A DNA stretch of 64,000 nucleotides from Microvirga sp. BSC39. GTDB taxonomy: Bacteria; Pseudomonadota; Alphaproteobacteria; Rhizobiales; Beijerinckiaceae. Below are positions 42,018 to 50,884 of the stretch, piece by piece (within the stretch, counting starts at the first letter, position 1; each line of letters opens with the position of its first letter). The position numbers and the translations under genes were made by a program. The DNA lies in NCBI RefSeq assembly GCF_000739015.1, contig NZ_JPUG01000079.1, positions 53,196 to 117,195 on the forward strand. The letters run 5' to 3'. The notes beneath the pieces were generated by a model that saw only the letters and a list, made by a program, of their open reading frames with translations, was not told where the DNA came from and made no database searches.

Positions 42018-42908
42018 ATGCGCACTATCCCCCAAAACCTTGCCACCCATCTCACCGATGGAGCCACCACGCTCTGCCATTGCTGGCGGCTCATCCGGCG
42101 GGACGGCGTGTCCTTCGGCTTCACAGATCATGAGCGCGACATCGTCATCAGTGGCACCACCTATGCGGCGCGCTCGGGGTTGGAGGCCGCGGAAGCCACC
42201 GCCGAACTTGGTTTCGCGGTCGGCGGCGGCGAGGTGGCGGGCGCGCTTGTCTCCGCAGGGCTCACCGAGGACGACATCGCGTCCGGCCTCTACGACGACG
42301 CGAGCGTGGAGACCTAGCTCGTGAACTGGAGCAATGTCGACGAGCGCGTGCTCCTCGACATCGGCTCCATCGGCGAGATCCGTCGTGCCGACGGCAGCTT
42401 CGTCGCCGAGGTGCGGGGGCTCATGCACCGCTTCGACGAGGAGCGCGGGCGGCTCTTCCGCGCCACCTGCTCGGCCGATCTCGGCGATGCGCAGTGCGGC
42501 GTCAACCTCTCCGCACCAGCCTATACCGACACCGGCACGGTCACGCGCACCGATGGCGCGCTGAGCATCGCCGCTTCCGGCATCGGCTTTGCGGACGGAT
42601 GGTGCAATGCCGGCAGGCTCACCTGGGTCACCGGTGACAACACGGGTGTCTCCGTCGAGATCAAGGTGCATCGTGCGATCAGCGGAGTGGACGAGTTCGA
42701 CCTGTGGCAGCGCGCGCCGCAGCCCATCAAGGCGGGCGACACGTTCCGCGTGACAGCGGGCTGCGACAAGACCCATGCCATATGCCGCAGGAGGTTCGAC
42801 AACGTGGCGAACTTCCGCGGCTTCCCGCACATGCCCGGCAACGACTTCATCATCCGCATGCCGCAGCAGGGCGAGCCGGGGCTGGATGGCGGGAGCTTTT
42901 TCAGGTGA
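42018..42908 (+). pseudogene. GTA DUF2163 tail hub protein (gp13), interrupted by in-frame amber
   Basis: One reading frame runs the whole length (296 codons plus stop), but codon 100 is TAG (42315-42317). Before it lies LCHCWRLIRRDGVSFGFTDHER...GLYDDASVET; after it LVNWSNVDERVLLDIGSIGEIRRADGSFVAEVRGL and the C-terminal CRRRFDNVANFRGFPHMPGNDF. Together they make a full-length DUF2163 protein. In relatives the position is usually Trp before Leu-Val-Asn-Trp, so TGG to TAG fits a single change. A GTG at 42321 could start the second half. RcGTA gp13 is an essential hub component, so this could inactivate tails unless read through. Confidence 0.85.
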
Positions 42909-42917
42909 GGCCGTATT

Positions 42918-43003
42918 CACCCTCCCCAACGCAAGTCGGGTGTTCCCGACTTGCGCATTGAGAATGCGGATCTCGGGAACACCCGAGATCCGAGGGGGAG
43001 GGT
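42918..43003. repeat. Palindromic repeat, class D (double hairpin)
   Basis: Outer arms CACCCTCCCC / GGGGGAGGGT enclose two hairpins: GCAAGTCGGG-TGTT-CCCGACTTGC (42931-42954) and GATCTCGGG...CCCGAGATC (42969-42990). The whole can fold as a cruciform with two inner arms. Confidence 0.82.
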
Positions 43004-43108
43004 CGACGCCCTTCAGGGCGGCGGGGCGGGGCGGCAGCGCGCCCTTGCCCGAGCGGACTCGGACCTAACGCACAGCCAATCAAAACACCTGCGCCATTCA
43101 CCCCACCC

Positions 43109-43147
43109 CGGCTCTTCGAGCCGACCCTCCCCCTCGAGGGGAGGGTG
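43109..43147. repeat. Palindromic repeat, class D remnant
   Basis: GGCTCTTCGAGCC is followed by ACCCTCCCC...GGGGAGGGT, which repeats the outer arms of the element at 42918. The stretch between the two (43004-43108) shows nothing else. Confidence 0.75.
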
Positions 43148-43164
43148 CTGCCGCGAGCATCGTC

Positions 43165-43593
43165 ATGCCCACACCTCACCTCATCATCACTGAAGCCAGA
43201 TCCTGGATCGGCACGCCCTACCGTCACCAGGCCTCGCTGAAAGGCGTCGGCTGCGACTGCCTCGGGCTGCTGCGCGGCGTGTGGCGCGGCGTCATGGGGG
43301 CCGAGCCCGAGTTGCCGCCGCCGTACTCGCCCGATTGGGCGGAGGCCGGAGCCGACACGCTCGTGGCGGCCGCGCGGAAGCATCTCGTCGAAGTCGAGCC
43401 CGCGCAATTCGCGGCCGGCGACGTGCTGCTGTTCCGCTGGCGCGAGAACCTGCCGGCCAAGCACTGCGCAATCGCGACCGCGCCCGACACCATGATCCAC
43501 GCCCATGATGCTGCTGCGGTTGCGGAAGTCGCGTTCCATCCCTGGTGGCGGCGTCACCTGTCCCATGCCTTTCGTTTTCCGGATGCACCCTGA
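43165..43593 (+). CDS. GTA NlpC/P60 peptidase (gp14)
   Basis: A 142-aa peptidase. The nucleophile Cys lies in GVGCDCLGLLRGVWRG and the His in LPAKHCAIA, with a Cys-His-type arrangement of NlpC/P60 enzymes. It is expected to open peptidoglycan peptides during DNA entry. Its stop overlaps the ATG of the baseplate gene by one base (TGATG). Confidence 0.92.
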   Translation: MPTPHLIITEARSWIGTPYRHQASLKGVGCDCLGLLRGVWRGVMGAEPELPPPYSPDWAEAGADTLVAAARKHLVEVEPAQFAAGDVLLFRWRENLPAKHCAIATAPDTMIHAHDAAAVAEVAFHPWWRRHLSHAFRFPDAP

Positions 43594-46500
43594 TGGCCAC
43601 CATCGTTCTGCAAACAGTCGGCTCCGTCGTGGGCGGCATGGTCGGCGGGCCGATCGGCGCCATGGCAGGGCGGGCCCTCGGCGCGCTCGCGGGCGCTGCC
43701 ATCGACAACGCGCTCTTTTCCGGCAGCGACACGAAACATGTGGAGGGCCCGCGCCTCAAGGACATCGACGGGCTCACCTCCACGGAGGGGGCGCCGATTC
43801 CGCGGGTCTATGGCCGGGCGCGCATCGGCGGCCAGCTCATCTGGGCGACGCGCCTGGAGGAGGTGGTGAACACCAAGTCTGACCGAGGAAGTCAGGGCGG
43901 CAAGGGCATGAGCGGGCCGAAAACCGTCACCACGTCCTATTCCTATTTCGCCAATCTCGCGGTGGGCCTGTGCGAGGGCCGCATCGCGTTCATCAGGCGC
44001 GTGTGGGCCGACGGGCGCGAACTCGATCTCAGCACCCTCACCATGCGGGTGCACAAGGGCAGCGACACGCAGAGCGCCGATCCGCTGATCGTCGCCAAGG
44101 AAGGCGCGGATTACGCGCCCGCCTATCGCGGATTGGCCTATGTGGTGTTCGAGCGCCTGCCGCTTGCGGACTTCGGCAACCGCGTGCCGCAATTCTCCTT
44201 CGAGGTCGTGCGCCCCGTCGACGGACTGAACCGCATGGTGCGGGCGGTCTGCCTGATCCCAGGCGCGAGCGAGTTCGGTTACGACACCAAGCCCGTGATG
44301 CAGGTGCTCGACCTTGGGAAGACCCGGCCGGAGAACCGGCACCAGCTGCAGCGCGCGAGCGATGTCTCGGCATCGCTGGATGCCCTGGAAGCCCTGTGCC
44401 CGAACCTCAAGCGCGTGTCCCTCGTGGTGAGCTGGTTCGGCGACGACCTGCGCGCGGGCTCCTGCCTGGTCGAGCCGCGCGTGGACGTGAAGACGAAGAC
44501 CACGGACGGTGCCACTTGGTCCGTGGCCGGGCTGACGCGTGAGGGGGCGAAGGCGGTTTCACTGTCGAAAGGTACACCCGCCTATGGCGGCACGCCGTCC
44601 GACGAGAGCGTGATCCGGCTGATCAGGAACTTGAAGGATCGCGGCCTCGAGGTGGTGCTCTATCCTTTCGTGATGATGGACGTGCCCGCCGGCAACAATC
44701 TGCCCGACCCCTATGGCGGCACCGGGCAGCCCGCCTATCCCTGGCGCGGGCGCATCACCTGCCATCCAGCGCCGGGAACGTCAGGATCTCCCGATGGAAC
44801 GAGTGCCGCGGCCAGCCAGGTGAATCTCTGGTTCACGCGCAGTGCCGGCTTCAACCGCATGGTCCTGCATTATGCCGCTCTTGCGGAGCAGGCGGGCGGC
44901 GTCCACGGTTTCATCCTGGGGAGCGAGCTCGTCGGCCTCACCCGCGTGCGCTCCGCATCCGGCGTCTACCCTGCGGTCGCGCGGCTGCGGGAGCTTGCGC
45001 AGGATGTACGCGCAATCCTGCGCGCCTCGACGAAAATCGTCTATGCGGCGGACTGGACCGAATACGGCGCCCATGTGCTGAACGGCGGCGGCGAGGTGCG
45101 CTTTCCCCTTGATCTGCTCCTTGCGAGCAGCGCCATCGACGCGGTCGGGATCGACTATTATCCGCCGATCTCCGATTGGCGCGACGGTCCGTCTCATGCG
45201 GATCTGGCGAGTGGGCGCAGCATCTACGATGTGGATTATCTGCGCACCCGCCTCGGCAGCGGGGAGGCCTTCGACTGGTACTACGCCAATGCATCCGAGC
45301 GCGCGGCGCAAACCCGTCGTCCGATCACCGATGGCGCCTATGACAAGGCCTGGATGTTGCGCCAGAAGGATCTCGTGTCCTGGTGGTCGAACCGGCATGT
45401 GGAGCGCGTCGGCGGCGTCGAGGTCGGCGCGACGGCCTGGCAGCCGCAATCGAAGCCGATCTGGCTCACCGAGATCGGCGTGCCCGCCGTGGACAAGGGG
45501 CCGAACGGACCCAACGTCTTTCCCGATCCGAAGTCGTCGGAATCCGCATACCCGCCGTTCTCCCGCGGGGTGCGCGACGACCTCGTGCAGGCGCGTGCGC
45601 TGGAAGCCATTCTCTCGCGGTTCGATCCGGCCCAGAGGGGTTTTGCGCCTGAGTACAATCCCGCATCGTCGTCCTACAACGGGCGCATGGTGGACCCGGA
45701 CAACGTGTTCGTCTGGGCGTGGGATGCGCGGCCCTATCCGGCCTTTCCGGATTTCGACAGCATGTGGTCGGACGGCGCCAACTGGGACACCGGCCACTGG
45801 ATCACCGGGCGCATCGAGGGCGCGACGCTCGACCGGCTGATCGCGCGAATCCTGCGTGATTTCGGCCTCGCTGATCCCGGGGCGATTCCCGTCGACGGTT
45901 TCGTGGACGGCTATGTGATCGACCGGCCGATGTCGCTGCGCGGTGCCCTCGAGCCGCTGCTGCGCCTCTTCGGCGTCGATGCGGTGGCACGCGGCGGCGC
46001 AATCGCCTGGCAGGGGCGCGGCGGGCGCGCCGTGCTGCAGCTGACGAAGGACGATCTCGTGCTGAACGAGAAGGAGCCCGCGCTGAAGCTCACCCGCGCC
46101 CAGGAGACCGAGCTGCCGCAGCAGGTGGAAGTGGGGTTTACTGAGGGCGACACGGATTACCGCCGTGCCACTGTGGCCTCCCGGCGCCTGTCCGGTTCGA
46201 GCCGCCGCGAGGCGCGGGCGGACAGCGCCGTGGTCACCCGGCGTGCCGAGGCACAGCGCCTCGCCGACACATGGCTGCAGGATCTGTGGGCGGGGCGCGA
46301 AGGCGCCCAGTTCGAGGTGTCGCCGCGCCGCATCGAGCTGGAGCCCGGCGACGTGATTGCGGTTCCGACCGACGCGGGGTCGAAGCTCCATCGCATCACC
46401 CGCATCGCCGATGGGCCGACGCGCAAGGTCAGCACGCGCGCCGTGGAGCCGGCGGTGTTCGAGCGGCCGGGCTCCACGATTCCCCGGCCTGTGAAGCGGC

Positions 46501-47450
46501 CGCCGCCGGTGCCGGGAAAGCCGCAGGCTGTCGTGCTCGACCTGCCGGCGGCGCTCGGCGATCCCACGCCGCTGCAGTACATCGCCGTGGCGGCGGACCC
46601 ATGGCCCGGCGCTATGACGATCTGGCACTCGGGCAATGGGGCGAGCTTCACGCCGTATCGCATTCTCGATCTGCCCGCCCTGATCGGGCGCACGAAAACC
46701 GCGTTCGCTCCAGGACCCTTGTGGCGCTGGGACATGCAGGCGACCCTCGATGTGGAGATCTCTACCGGCGCGTTGAGCGCCATCGACGACGAGGCGGCAT
46801 TGGCTGGGCTTAACCTGTTTGCGCTTCGCGGCGCGGATGGCCGCTGGGAAGTTCTATCCGTTGCCCGCGCCGAGCTGATCGGGGAGCGCACCTATCGCCT
46901 GTCGCGCTTTCTGCGCGGGCTTGCGGGCAGCGAGCCGGAGGCCCATCGCACCGTCCCGGCCGGCGCCCTTATCGTGAAGCTCGATGAAGCCGTCGTTCCG
47001 CTCACAACCAGTTTGCAGGATCTCGGCCAAAGCTGGCGCTACAGGGTCGGGCCATCGGGGCGCGATCATGCGGATGCGTCCGTTGCGGAGATCACCGCGA
47101 CTGTTGGGCGCGAGGCGCTGAAACCCTTGAGCCCCGTGCATGTGACGGCGCGGCGCGAGCCGAGCGGCATCCGCCTGACCTGGATCCGCCGCACGCGCCG
47201 CGACGGTGACGGCTGGGAGGCCGTGGACGTGCCGCTCTGCGAGGCTTTCGAGGCCTATGAGATCGACGTCTTCAGGGATGGTCAGGTGGCAAGACGGCTC
47301 ACGAGTGCGCAGCCCTTCATCGTCTACACGCAGGCGCAGGAGATCGCCGATTTCGGCACCGCTCAATCGGCGCTCACTCTCGCCATCGCGCAGATGAGCA
47401 CCGTCGCAGGTCGCGGCTTCGAGCGTCGCGTCACGATTCCCGTGCGCTGA
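43593..47450 (+). CDS. GTA baseplate / host-specificity multidomain protein (gp15)
   Basis: A 1285-aa protein, the usual size for RcGTA gp15. The N-terminus holds a glycine zipper (GSVVGGMVGGPIGAMAGRAL). A TIM-barrel glycoside-hydrolase-like domain spans ~residues 330-740 (IVYAADWTEYGAH, AVGIDYYPPISDWRDG, PIWLTEIGVPAVDKGPNGPN). A phage-tail-type domain (~760-1000) and a C-terminal beta-rich region follow. It forms the tail tip fibre hub that contacts the cell. The frame is intact throughout. Confidence 0.93.
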   Translation: MATIVLQTVGSVVGGMVGGPIGAMAGRALGALAGAAIDNALFSGSDTKHVEGPRLKDIDGLTSTEGAPIPRVYGRARIGGQLIWATRLEEVVNTKSDRGSQGGKGMSGPKTVTTSYSYFANLAVGLCEGRIAFIRRVWADGRELDLSTLTMRVHKGSDTQSADPLIVAKEGADYAPAYRGLAYVVFERLPLADFGNRVPQFSFEVVRPVDGLNRMVRAVCLIPGASEFGYDTKPVMQVLDLGKTRPENRHQLQRASDVSASLDALEALCPNLKRVSLVVSWFGDDLRAGSCLVEPRVDVKTKTTDGATWSVAGLTREGAKAVSLSKGTPAYGGTPSDESVIRLIRNLKDRGLEVVLYPFVMMDVPAGNNLPDPYGGTGQPAYPWRGRITCHPAPGTSGSPDGTSAAASQVNLWFTRSAGFNRMVLHYAALAEQAGGVHGFILGSELVGLTRVRSASGVYPAVARLRELAQDVRAILRASTKIVYAADWTEYGAHVLNGGGEVRFPLDLLLASSAIDAVGIDYYPPISDWRDGPSHADLASGRSIYDVDYLRTRLGSGEAFDWYYANASERAAQTRRPITDGAYDKAWMLRQKDLVSWWSNRHVERVGGVEVGATAWQPQSKPIWLTEIGVPAVDKGPNGPNVFPDPKSSESAYPPFSRGVRDDLVQARALEAILSRFDPAQRGFAPEYNPASSSYNGRMVDPDNVFVWAWDARPYPAFPDFDSMWSDGANWDTGHWITGRIEGATLDRLIARILRDFGLADPGAIPVDGFVDGYVIDRPMSLRGALEPLLRLFGVDAVARGGAIAWQGRGGRAVLQLTKDDLVLNEKEPALKLTRAQETELPQQVEVGFTEGDTDYRRATVASRRLSGSSRREARADSAVVTRRAEAQRLADTWLQDLWAGREGAQFEVSPRRIELEPGDVIAVPTDAGSKLHRITRIADGPTRKVSTRAVEPAVFERPGSTIPRPVKRPPPVPGKPQAVVLDLPAALGDPTPLQYIAVAADPWPGAMTIWHSGNGASFTPYRILDLPALIGRTKTAFAPGPLWRWDMQATLDVEISTGALSAIDDEAALAGLNLFALRGADGRWEVLSVARAELIGERTYRLSRFLRGLAGSEPEAHRTVPAGALIVKLDEAVVPLTTSLQDLGQSWRYRVGPSGRDHADASVAEITATVGREALKPLSPVHVTARREPSGIRLTWIRRTRRDGDGWEAVDVPLCEAFEAYEIDVFRDGQVARRLTSAQPFIVYTQAQEIADFGTAQSALTLAIAQMSTVAGRGFERRVTIPVR

Positions 47451-47483
47451 ACGGCGCAACACTCTTCGAAAGCAATCCACCCC

Positions 47484-49022
47484 ATGTCATCGACGCCCCA
47501 TCTCGCCCTGCCGCTCATCGCCGCCGCGCAGGCGCAGAAGCATGTCACCCACAACGAGGCACTAGCCTCCCTCGATGCCCTCGTGCAGTTGGCCGTAAAG
47601 GAGCGCCACCGCACGGCGCCGCCAGCCGCGCCGGAGGAGGGCGACCGCTTCCTCGTCGGGGCGAATACCACCGGCGCCTTCGCCCGCCATGAGGGGCAGA
47701 TCGCCCTGTTCGATCTCGGCATCTGGCGCTTCTTCACGCCGCGACCCGGGTGGCGAGCGTATGTGGAAAACGAGGACCTGGTCGTCGTGTTCGACGGAAC
47801 CGAATGGAACACCTTCGGCGCCGTTCCCGACGAGATCCACAACCTGCAGCGGCTCGGGCTCGGCACGTCCGCCGATGGGCTGAACCGGCTCTCGGCAAAA
47901 CTCAACGCCGCCCTCTTTGCGGCGCTGACGACCGGGGAGGGTGGGAGCGGCGATCTGCGCTTCGTGCTCAACAAGGGCGCGGAGGCGAATGTGCTGTCGC
48001 AGCTCTACCAGCGCGGCTTCAGCGGACGCGCGGAAACGGGATTGATCGGCAACGACGATTTCAGCATCCGCGTCTCCGATGATGGAAGCCTGTGGCGCAA
48101 TGCGCTCGTCATCGACCGCCGGACCGGCATCGCGTCGTTTCCCTGCGGCCTGTCGGAGGCGCCGCGAACCAACCTGCTGATCAATGCCGCCTTCAGCGTG
48201 AACCAGCGTCGGTTCGCCGGCGGGGCTCTGGGGGCGGGCGTGTTCGGCTTCGACCGCTGGAAGGGCGGGCCGGGCGGCTGCACGATCACCCGCGCGACCG
48301 ACGGCACCATCACGCTTTCAGGCGCCATCGAGCAGGTGATCGATGCCGCACAGGCGGCGGCCGAGTTCGGTGCTGCGAATCTCGCGGGCGCGACGCTCAC
48401 CCTCTCGGTGGAGAATCCCTCCGGGCCGCTGCCGGTCGTCATCGGCTCGAAGGCCGCCACGATCCCGGCGGGCTCCGGTCGCCAGACGGCAAGCGTGACC
48501 CTCGACGGTGGGGAGACCGGCAACATTACCCTGCGCCTGCAGCCGGAGGCAGCCTGCTCCTTCAGGCATGTGAAGCTGGAGCTGGGCGCTCAGGCGACGC
48601 CCTGGTGCGCGCCGTCCCTCGACATCGAGGAGTATCGCTGCCGCCGTCATTTCCAGCGCCTCGCCACAACCGGCGGAGCGCCCTGCTTGCTCGGCTATGT
48701 CGGGCAGCGCGTCGGCATGAACATCATCGATGCGGCCTGCACCCTGCCGGTGCCCATGCGGGCCGAGCCCACGCTCCTCACCAGCGGGTTCGCCTGGGTG
48801 AATGCACCGCCCGTGGGCAACCAAGTCGGCTTCTACAGCAACAGCAGCGCGCTCTGGGCAGCCCTTACGGGCTCGCTGACGGTGACGACCGCAACGCCTG
48901 CGAGCGCCACATGTCTCGTTCTGCGGTTTCGAGCCGGCAGTTCCTTCACGGCTGCGGCCGGCGGCATGGGCAACGTCCACCTCGGAGCCGACGCCTTCAT
49001 CGCGATCGAGGCGGAACTGTGA
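47484..49022 (+). CDS. DUF2793 tail/head spike protein
   Basis: A 512-aa protein. The N-terminal ~130 residues are DUF2793 (LPLIAAAQAQKHVTHNEALASLD, GDRFLVGANTTGAF, FFTPRPGWRAYVENED). A central part has phage-fibre-like beta repeats and the C-terminus (~200-512) looks like a carbohydrate-binding module (NLLINAAFSVNQR, AGATLTLSVENPSG). In Rhodobacter capsulatus the DUF2793 protein GhsB forms head spikes that bind capsule; the same role is plausible. It starts 33 bases after gp15 and overlaps the endolysin gene (GTGA). Confidence 0.85.
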   Translation: MSSTPHLALPLIAAAQAQKHVTHNEALASLDALVQLAVKERHRTAPPAAPEEGDRFLVGANTTGAFARHEGQIALFDLGIWRFFTPRPGWRAYVENEDLVVVFDGTEWNTFGAVPDEIHNLQRLGLGTSADGLNRLSAKLNAALFAALTTGEGGSGDLRFVLNKGAEANVLSQLYQRGFSGRAETGLIGNDDFSIRVSDDGSLWRNALVIDRRTGIASFPCGLSEAPRTNLLINAAFSVNQRRFAGGALGAGVFGFDRWKGGPGGCTITRATDGTITLSGAIEQVIDAAQAAAEFGAANLAGATLTLSVENPSGPLPVVIGSKAATIPAGSGRQTASVTLDGGETGNITLRLQPEAACSFRHVKLELGAQATPWCAPSLDIEEYRCRRHFQRLATTGGAPCLLGYVGQRVGMNIIDAACTLPVPMRAEPTLLTSGFAWVNAPPVGNQVGFYSNSSALWAALTGSLTVTTATPASATCLVLRFRAGSSFTAAAGGMGNVHLGADAFIAIEAEL

Positions 49023-49558
49023 GCGCATCGCGTTTTCACCAGGCGGTCGAACTGGTGCTGCAGCACGAGGGCGGATTCGTGGATCATCCCCGAGATCCGG
49101 GCGGTGCGACCAAGTTCGGCATCACCCGGCAAACCCTGTCCCGGGCGCGGGGACGCCCCGTGTCCGTCGAGGACGTGCGGGAGCTGACCCGCGCGGAGGC
49201 TGTGGCCGTCTATCGGAGGCTCTACTGGGATGTGCTGCGCGCGGATGAGCTGCCGCCCGGCATCGATCTCGCCGTCTTCGACCTCGCCGTGAATTCAGGC
49301 CCCGTCCGAGCCGTGCGCATGATGCAGACCATCCTCGGGGATCCGGCCGATGGGATCATCGGCCCTGTGACCCTGGAGGCGGCCCGACACGCCGATTCCT
49401 CGGACACGATCCGCCATCTCACCCGCGCCCGCCTCGGCTTCCTCGGGCGCCTCGCTGCCTGGCCGGTCTTCGGGCGCGGCTGGCGCCGGCGGGTTCTCGC
49501 CGTCGAGCAGGGGACTCTGCGGCTTGCTTCTCCACCCCCTCACTCCAGGAGCATCTGA
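49019..49558 (+). CDS. Endolysin, glycoside hydrolase family 108
   Basis: A 179-aa muramidase of the GH108/PG_binding_3 type: LVLQHEGGFVDHPRDPGGATKFGIT with the catalytic Glu of HEGG, then YRRLYWDVLRADELP and FDLAVNSGPVRAVRMMQTIL, the C-terminal domain being PG_binding_3-like. It breaks the host cell wall for particle release. The GTG start overlaps the preceding stop. Confidence 0.92.
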   Translation: MSASRFHQAVELVLQHEGGFVDHPRDPGGATKFGITRQTLSRARGRPVSVEDVRELTRAEAVAVYRRLYWDVLRADELPPGIDLAVFDLAVNSGPVRAVRMMQTILGDPADGIIGPVTLEAARHADSSDTIRHLTRARLGFLGRLAAWPVFGRGWRRRVLAVEQGTLRLASPPPHSRSI

Positions 49559-49559
49559 T

Positions 49560-49769
49560 ATGTTCGATACCAAGACCATTCTGGCCAGCCGCACAATCTG
49601 GTCCAACCTGATCGGGCTTGCGGCCCTCGTCTTCGGGATGTTCGGCTTCGACGGCTCGGCTCTCGCCACCGGCGCGGTCGAGGAGGCGCTCGTCCAGCTC
49701 CTCGCCGCCGGCAGCTTCATCGCATCGACCCTGTTCCGGATCGTCGCCACGAAGCAGATCCTGAACTGA
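49560..49769 (+). CDS. Holin-like small membrane protein
   Basis: A 69-aa protein with two hydrophobic segments (NLIGLAALVFGMFGFDGSAL; ALVQLLAAGSFIASTLFRIV). AGGAG lies 8 bases before the ATG, which follows the endolysin stop by one base. Position after an endolysin, size and two spans suit a holin. It is the last gene of the GTA unit. Confidence 0.72.
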   Translation: MFDTKTILASRTIWSNLIGLAALVFGMFGFDGSALATGAVEEALVQLLAAGSFIASTLFRIVATKQILN

Positions 49770-49786
49770 AGGATTTTAAGGCCATC

Positions 49787-49815
49787 GGGCCGGTTTATCC
49801 TTCCCGAACCGGCCC
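49787..49815 (+). terminator. Stem-loop closing the GTA unit
   Basis: GGGCCGGTT and AACCGGCCC form a perfect 9-bp stem with an 11-base loop, 18 bases after the holin-like gene. There is no T-run, so termination strength is uncertain. Confidence 0.55.
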
Positions 49816-49862
49816 TAGTTACATTCAGAATTCGTTCAGTGCGGCAAAGGCATGGTCACCTC

Positions 49863-50177
49863 ATGCGTCTGGTTTGTCTGGTCATAGCGTTGTGGGGAGC
49901 GATGGGGGCGGCTCATGCGCAAAGCGCGTCGGCAGCCCTCGGAAACTGCCTTCCACCCCGCGAGATGCAGGAAGCCGTGGCCTCGAAGGGCGTCGTCACC
50001 CCGGCCTCCGCCGTGATGACGGCGCGGCGACAGGTTCCGGGCGCCGATGTGGTCCGGGCCAGCCTCTGCCGCAGCAGCGATGCCCTTGTCTATGTGATCA
50101 TGGCCTTGCAAAAGGATGGTCGCATCGTGCAAGTGATGATCGACGGCTCCTCCGGGCGTGTGAGATCGGTCAAGTAG
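49863..50177 (+). CDS. Secreted PepSY-like small protein
   Basis: A 104-aa protein with signal peptide MRLVCLVIALWGAMGAAHAQ and a mature domain with two Cys and a PepSY-like pattern (VVTPASAVMTARRQVPGADV; VYVIMALQKDGRIVQVMIDG). PepSY proteins often modulate nearby two-component sensors in the periplasm, and this gene lies 14 bases upstream of a FeuP-type regulator in what looks like one operon. Confidence 0.8.
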   Translation: MRLVCLVIALWGAMGAAHAQSASAALGNCLPPREMQEAVASKGVVTPASAVMTARRQVPGADVVRASLCRSSDALVYVIMALQKDGRIVQVMIDGSSGRVRSVK

Positions 50178-50191
50178 AGAAAGCGAAAACC

Positions 50192-50884
50192 GTGCGCCTA
50201 CTCGTTGTCGAGGACGACAGAACCCTCAATAAGCAGATCGTGACTGCCCTTGAACAGGCAGGCTACGCGGTGGACGCCGCCATGGACGGCGAGGAGGGGC
50301 AGTTCCTCGGGGAGACCGAGCCCTACGACGCCATCATCCTCGATCTCGGCCTGCCGAAGGTGGATGGCGTTTCCGTGCTGACCGCCTGGCGCCGCGAGGG
50401 TCGCAAGACCCCGGTGATCATCCTCACCGCCCGCGACCGCTGGAGCGACAAGGTGCAGGGCTTCGACGCCGGCGCCGACGATTACGTTACGAAGCCCTTC
50501 CACATGGAGGAGCTTCTGGCCCGCGTGCGCGCCCTGCTGCGCCGCTCTGCGGGACACGCCACGAGCGAGATCTCCTGCGGGCCTGTGAAGCTCGACACCC
50601 GCTCAGGCCGCGTGGCCGTTGACGGCAATCCCGTGAAGCTGACCTCACACGAGTACAGGCTTCTGTCCTACCTGATGCACCACATGGGGCGCATCGTCTC
50701 GCGAGGCGAGCTGACCGAGCATCTCTACGATCAGGACTTCGACCGGGATTCCAACACCATCGAGGTCTTCATCGGCAGGCTTCGCAAGAAGCTCGGCGTC
50801 GACATCATCCAGACGGTCCGGGGACTGGGCTATCTCCTCGATGCGAGCCAGGCTCAAGCGACCCAAGCCCAGACCAAGACGTGA
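50192..50884 (+). CDS. feuP: OmpR/PhoB response regulator, FeuP-like
   Basis: A 230-aa regulator. The receiver domain has LLVVEDD, the phospho-Asp in DAIILDLGLPKVDG, the conserved Thr in ILTARD and Lys in DYVTKPFHMEELLARVR. The DNA-binding winged helix is residues ~125-220 (VKLTSHEYRLLSYLMHHMGRIVSR, RDSNTIEVFIGRLRKKLG). GTG at 50192 is used. Rhizobial FeuP controls cyclic glucan export genes; the name is by resemblance and by position before feuQ and cycH. Confidence 0.75.
   Translation: MRLLVVEDDRTLNKQIVTALEQAGYAVDAAMDGEEGQFLGETEPYDAIILDLGLPKVDGVSVLTAWRREGRKTPVIILTARDRWSDKVQGFDAGADDYVTKPFHMEELLARVRALLRRSAGHATSEISCGPVKLDTRSGRVAVDGNPVKLTSHEYRLLSYLMHHMGRIVSRGELTEHLYDQDFDRDSNTIEVFIGRLRKKLGVDIIQTVRGLGYLLDASQAQATQAQTKT

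Noticed and set aside
30541..43147. CRISPR array or att sites as an explanation of the repeats
   Set aside because: Copies are few, far apart, of different classes and palindromic; there are no regular spacers or cas genes, and no integrase is near.
44781..46628. 615-codon minus-strand frame opposite gp15
   Set aside because: Shadow of the intact 1285-aa baseplate gene.
28233..49769. Ordinary active prophage
   Set aside because: No integrase, repressor, replication or lysogeny genes were seen, and the order is that of RcGTA; however, functions outside the window cannot be excluded.
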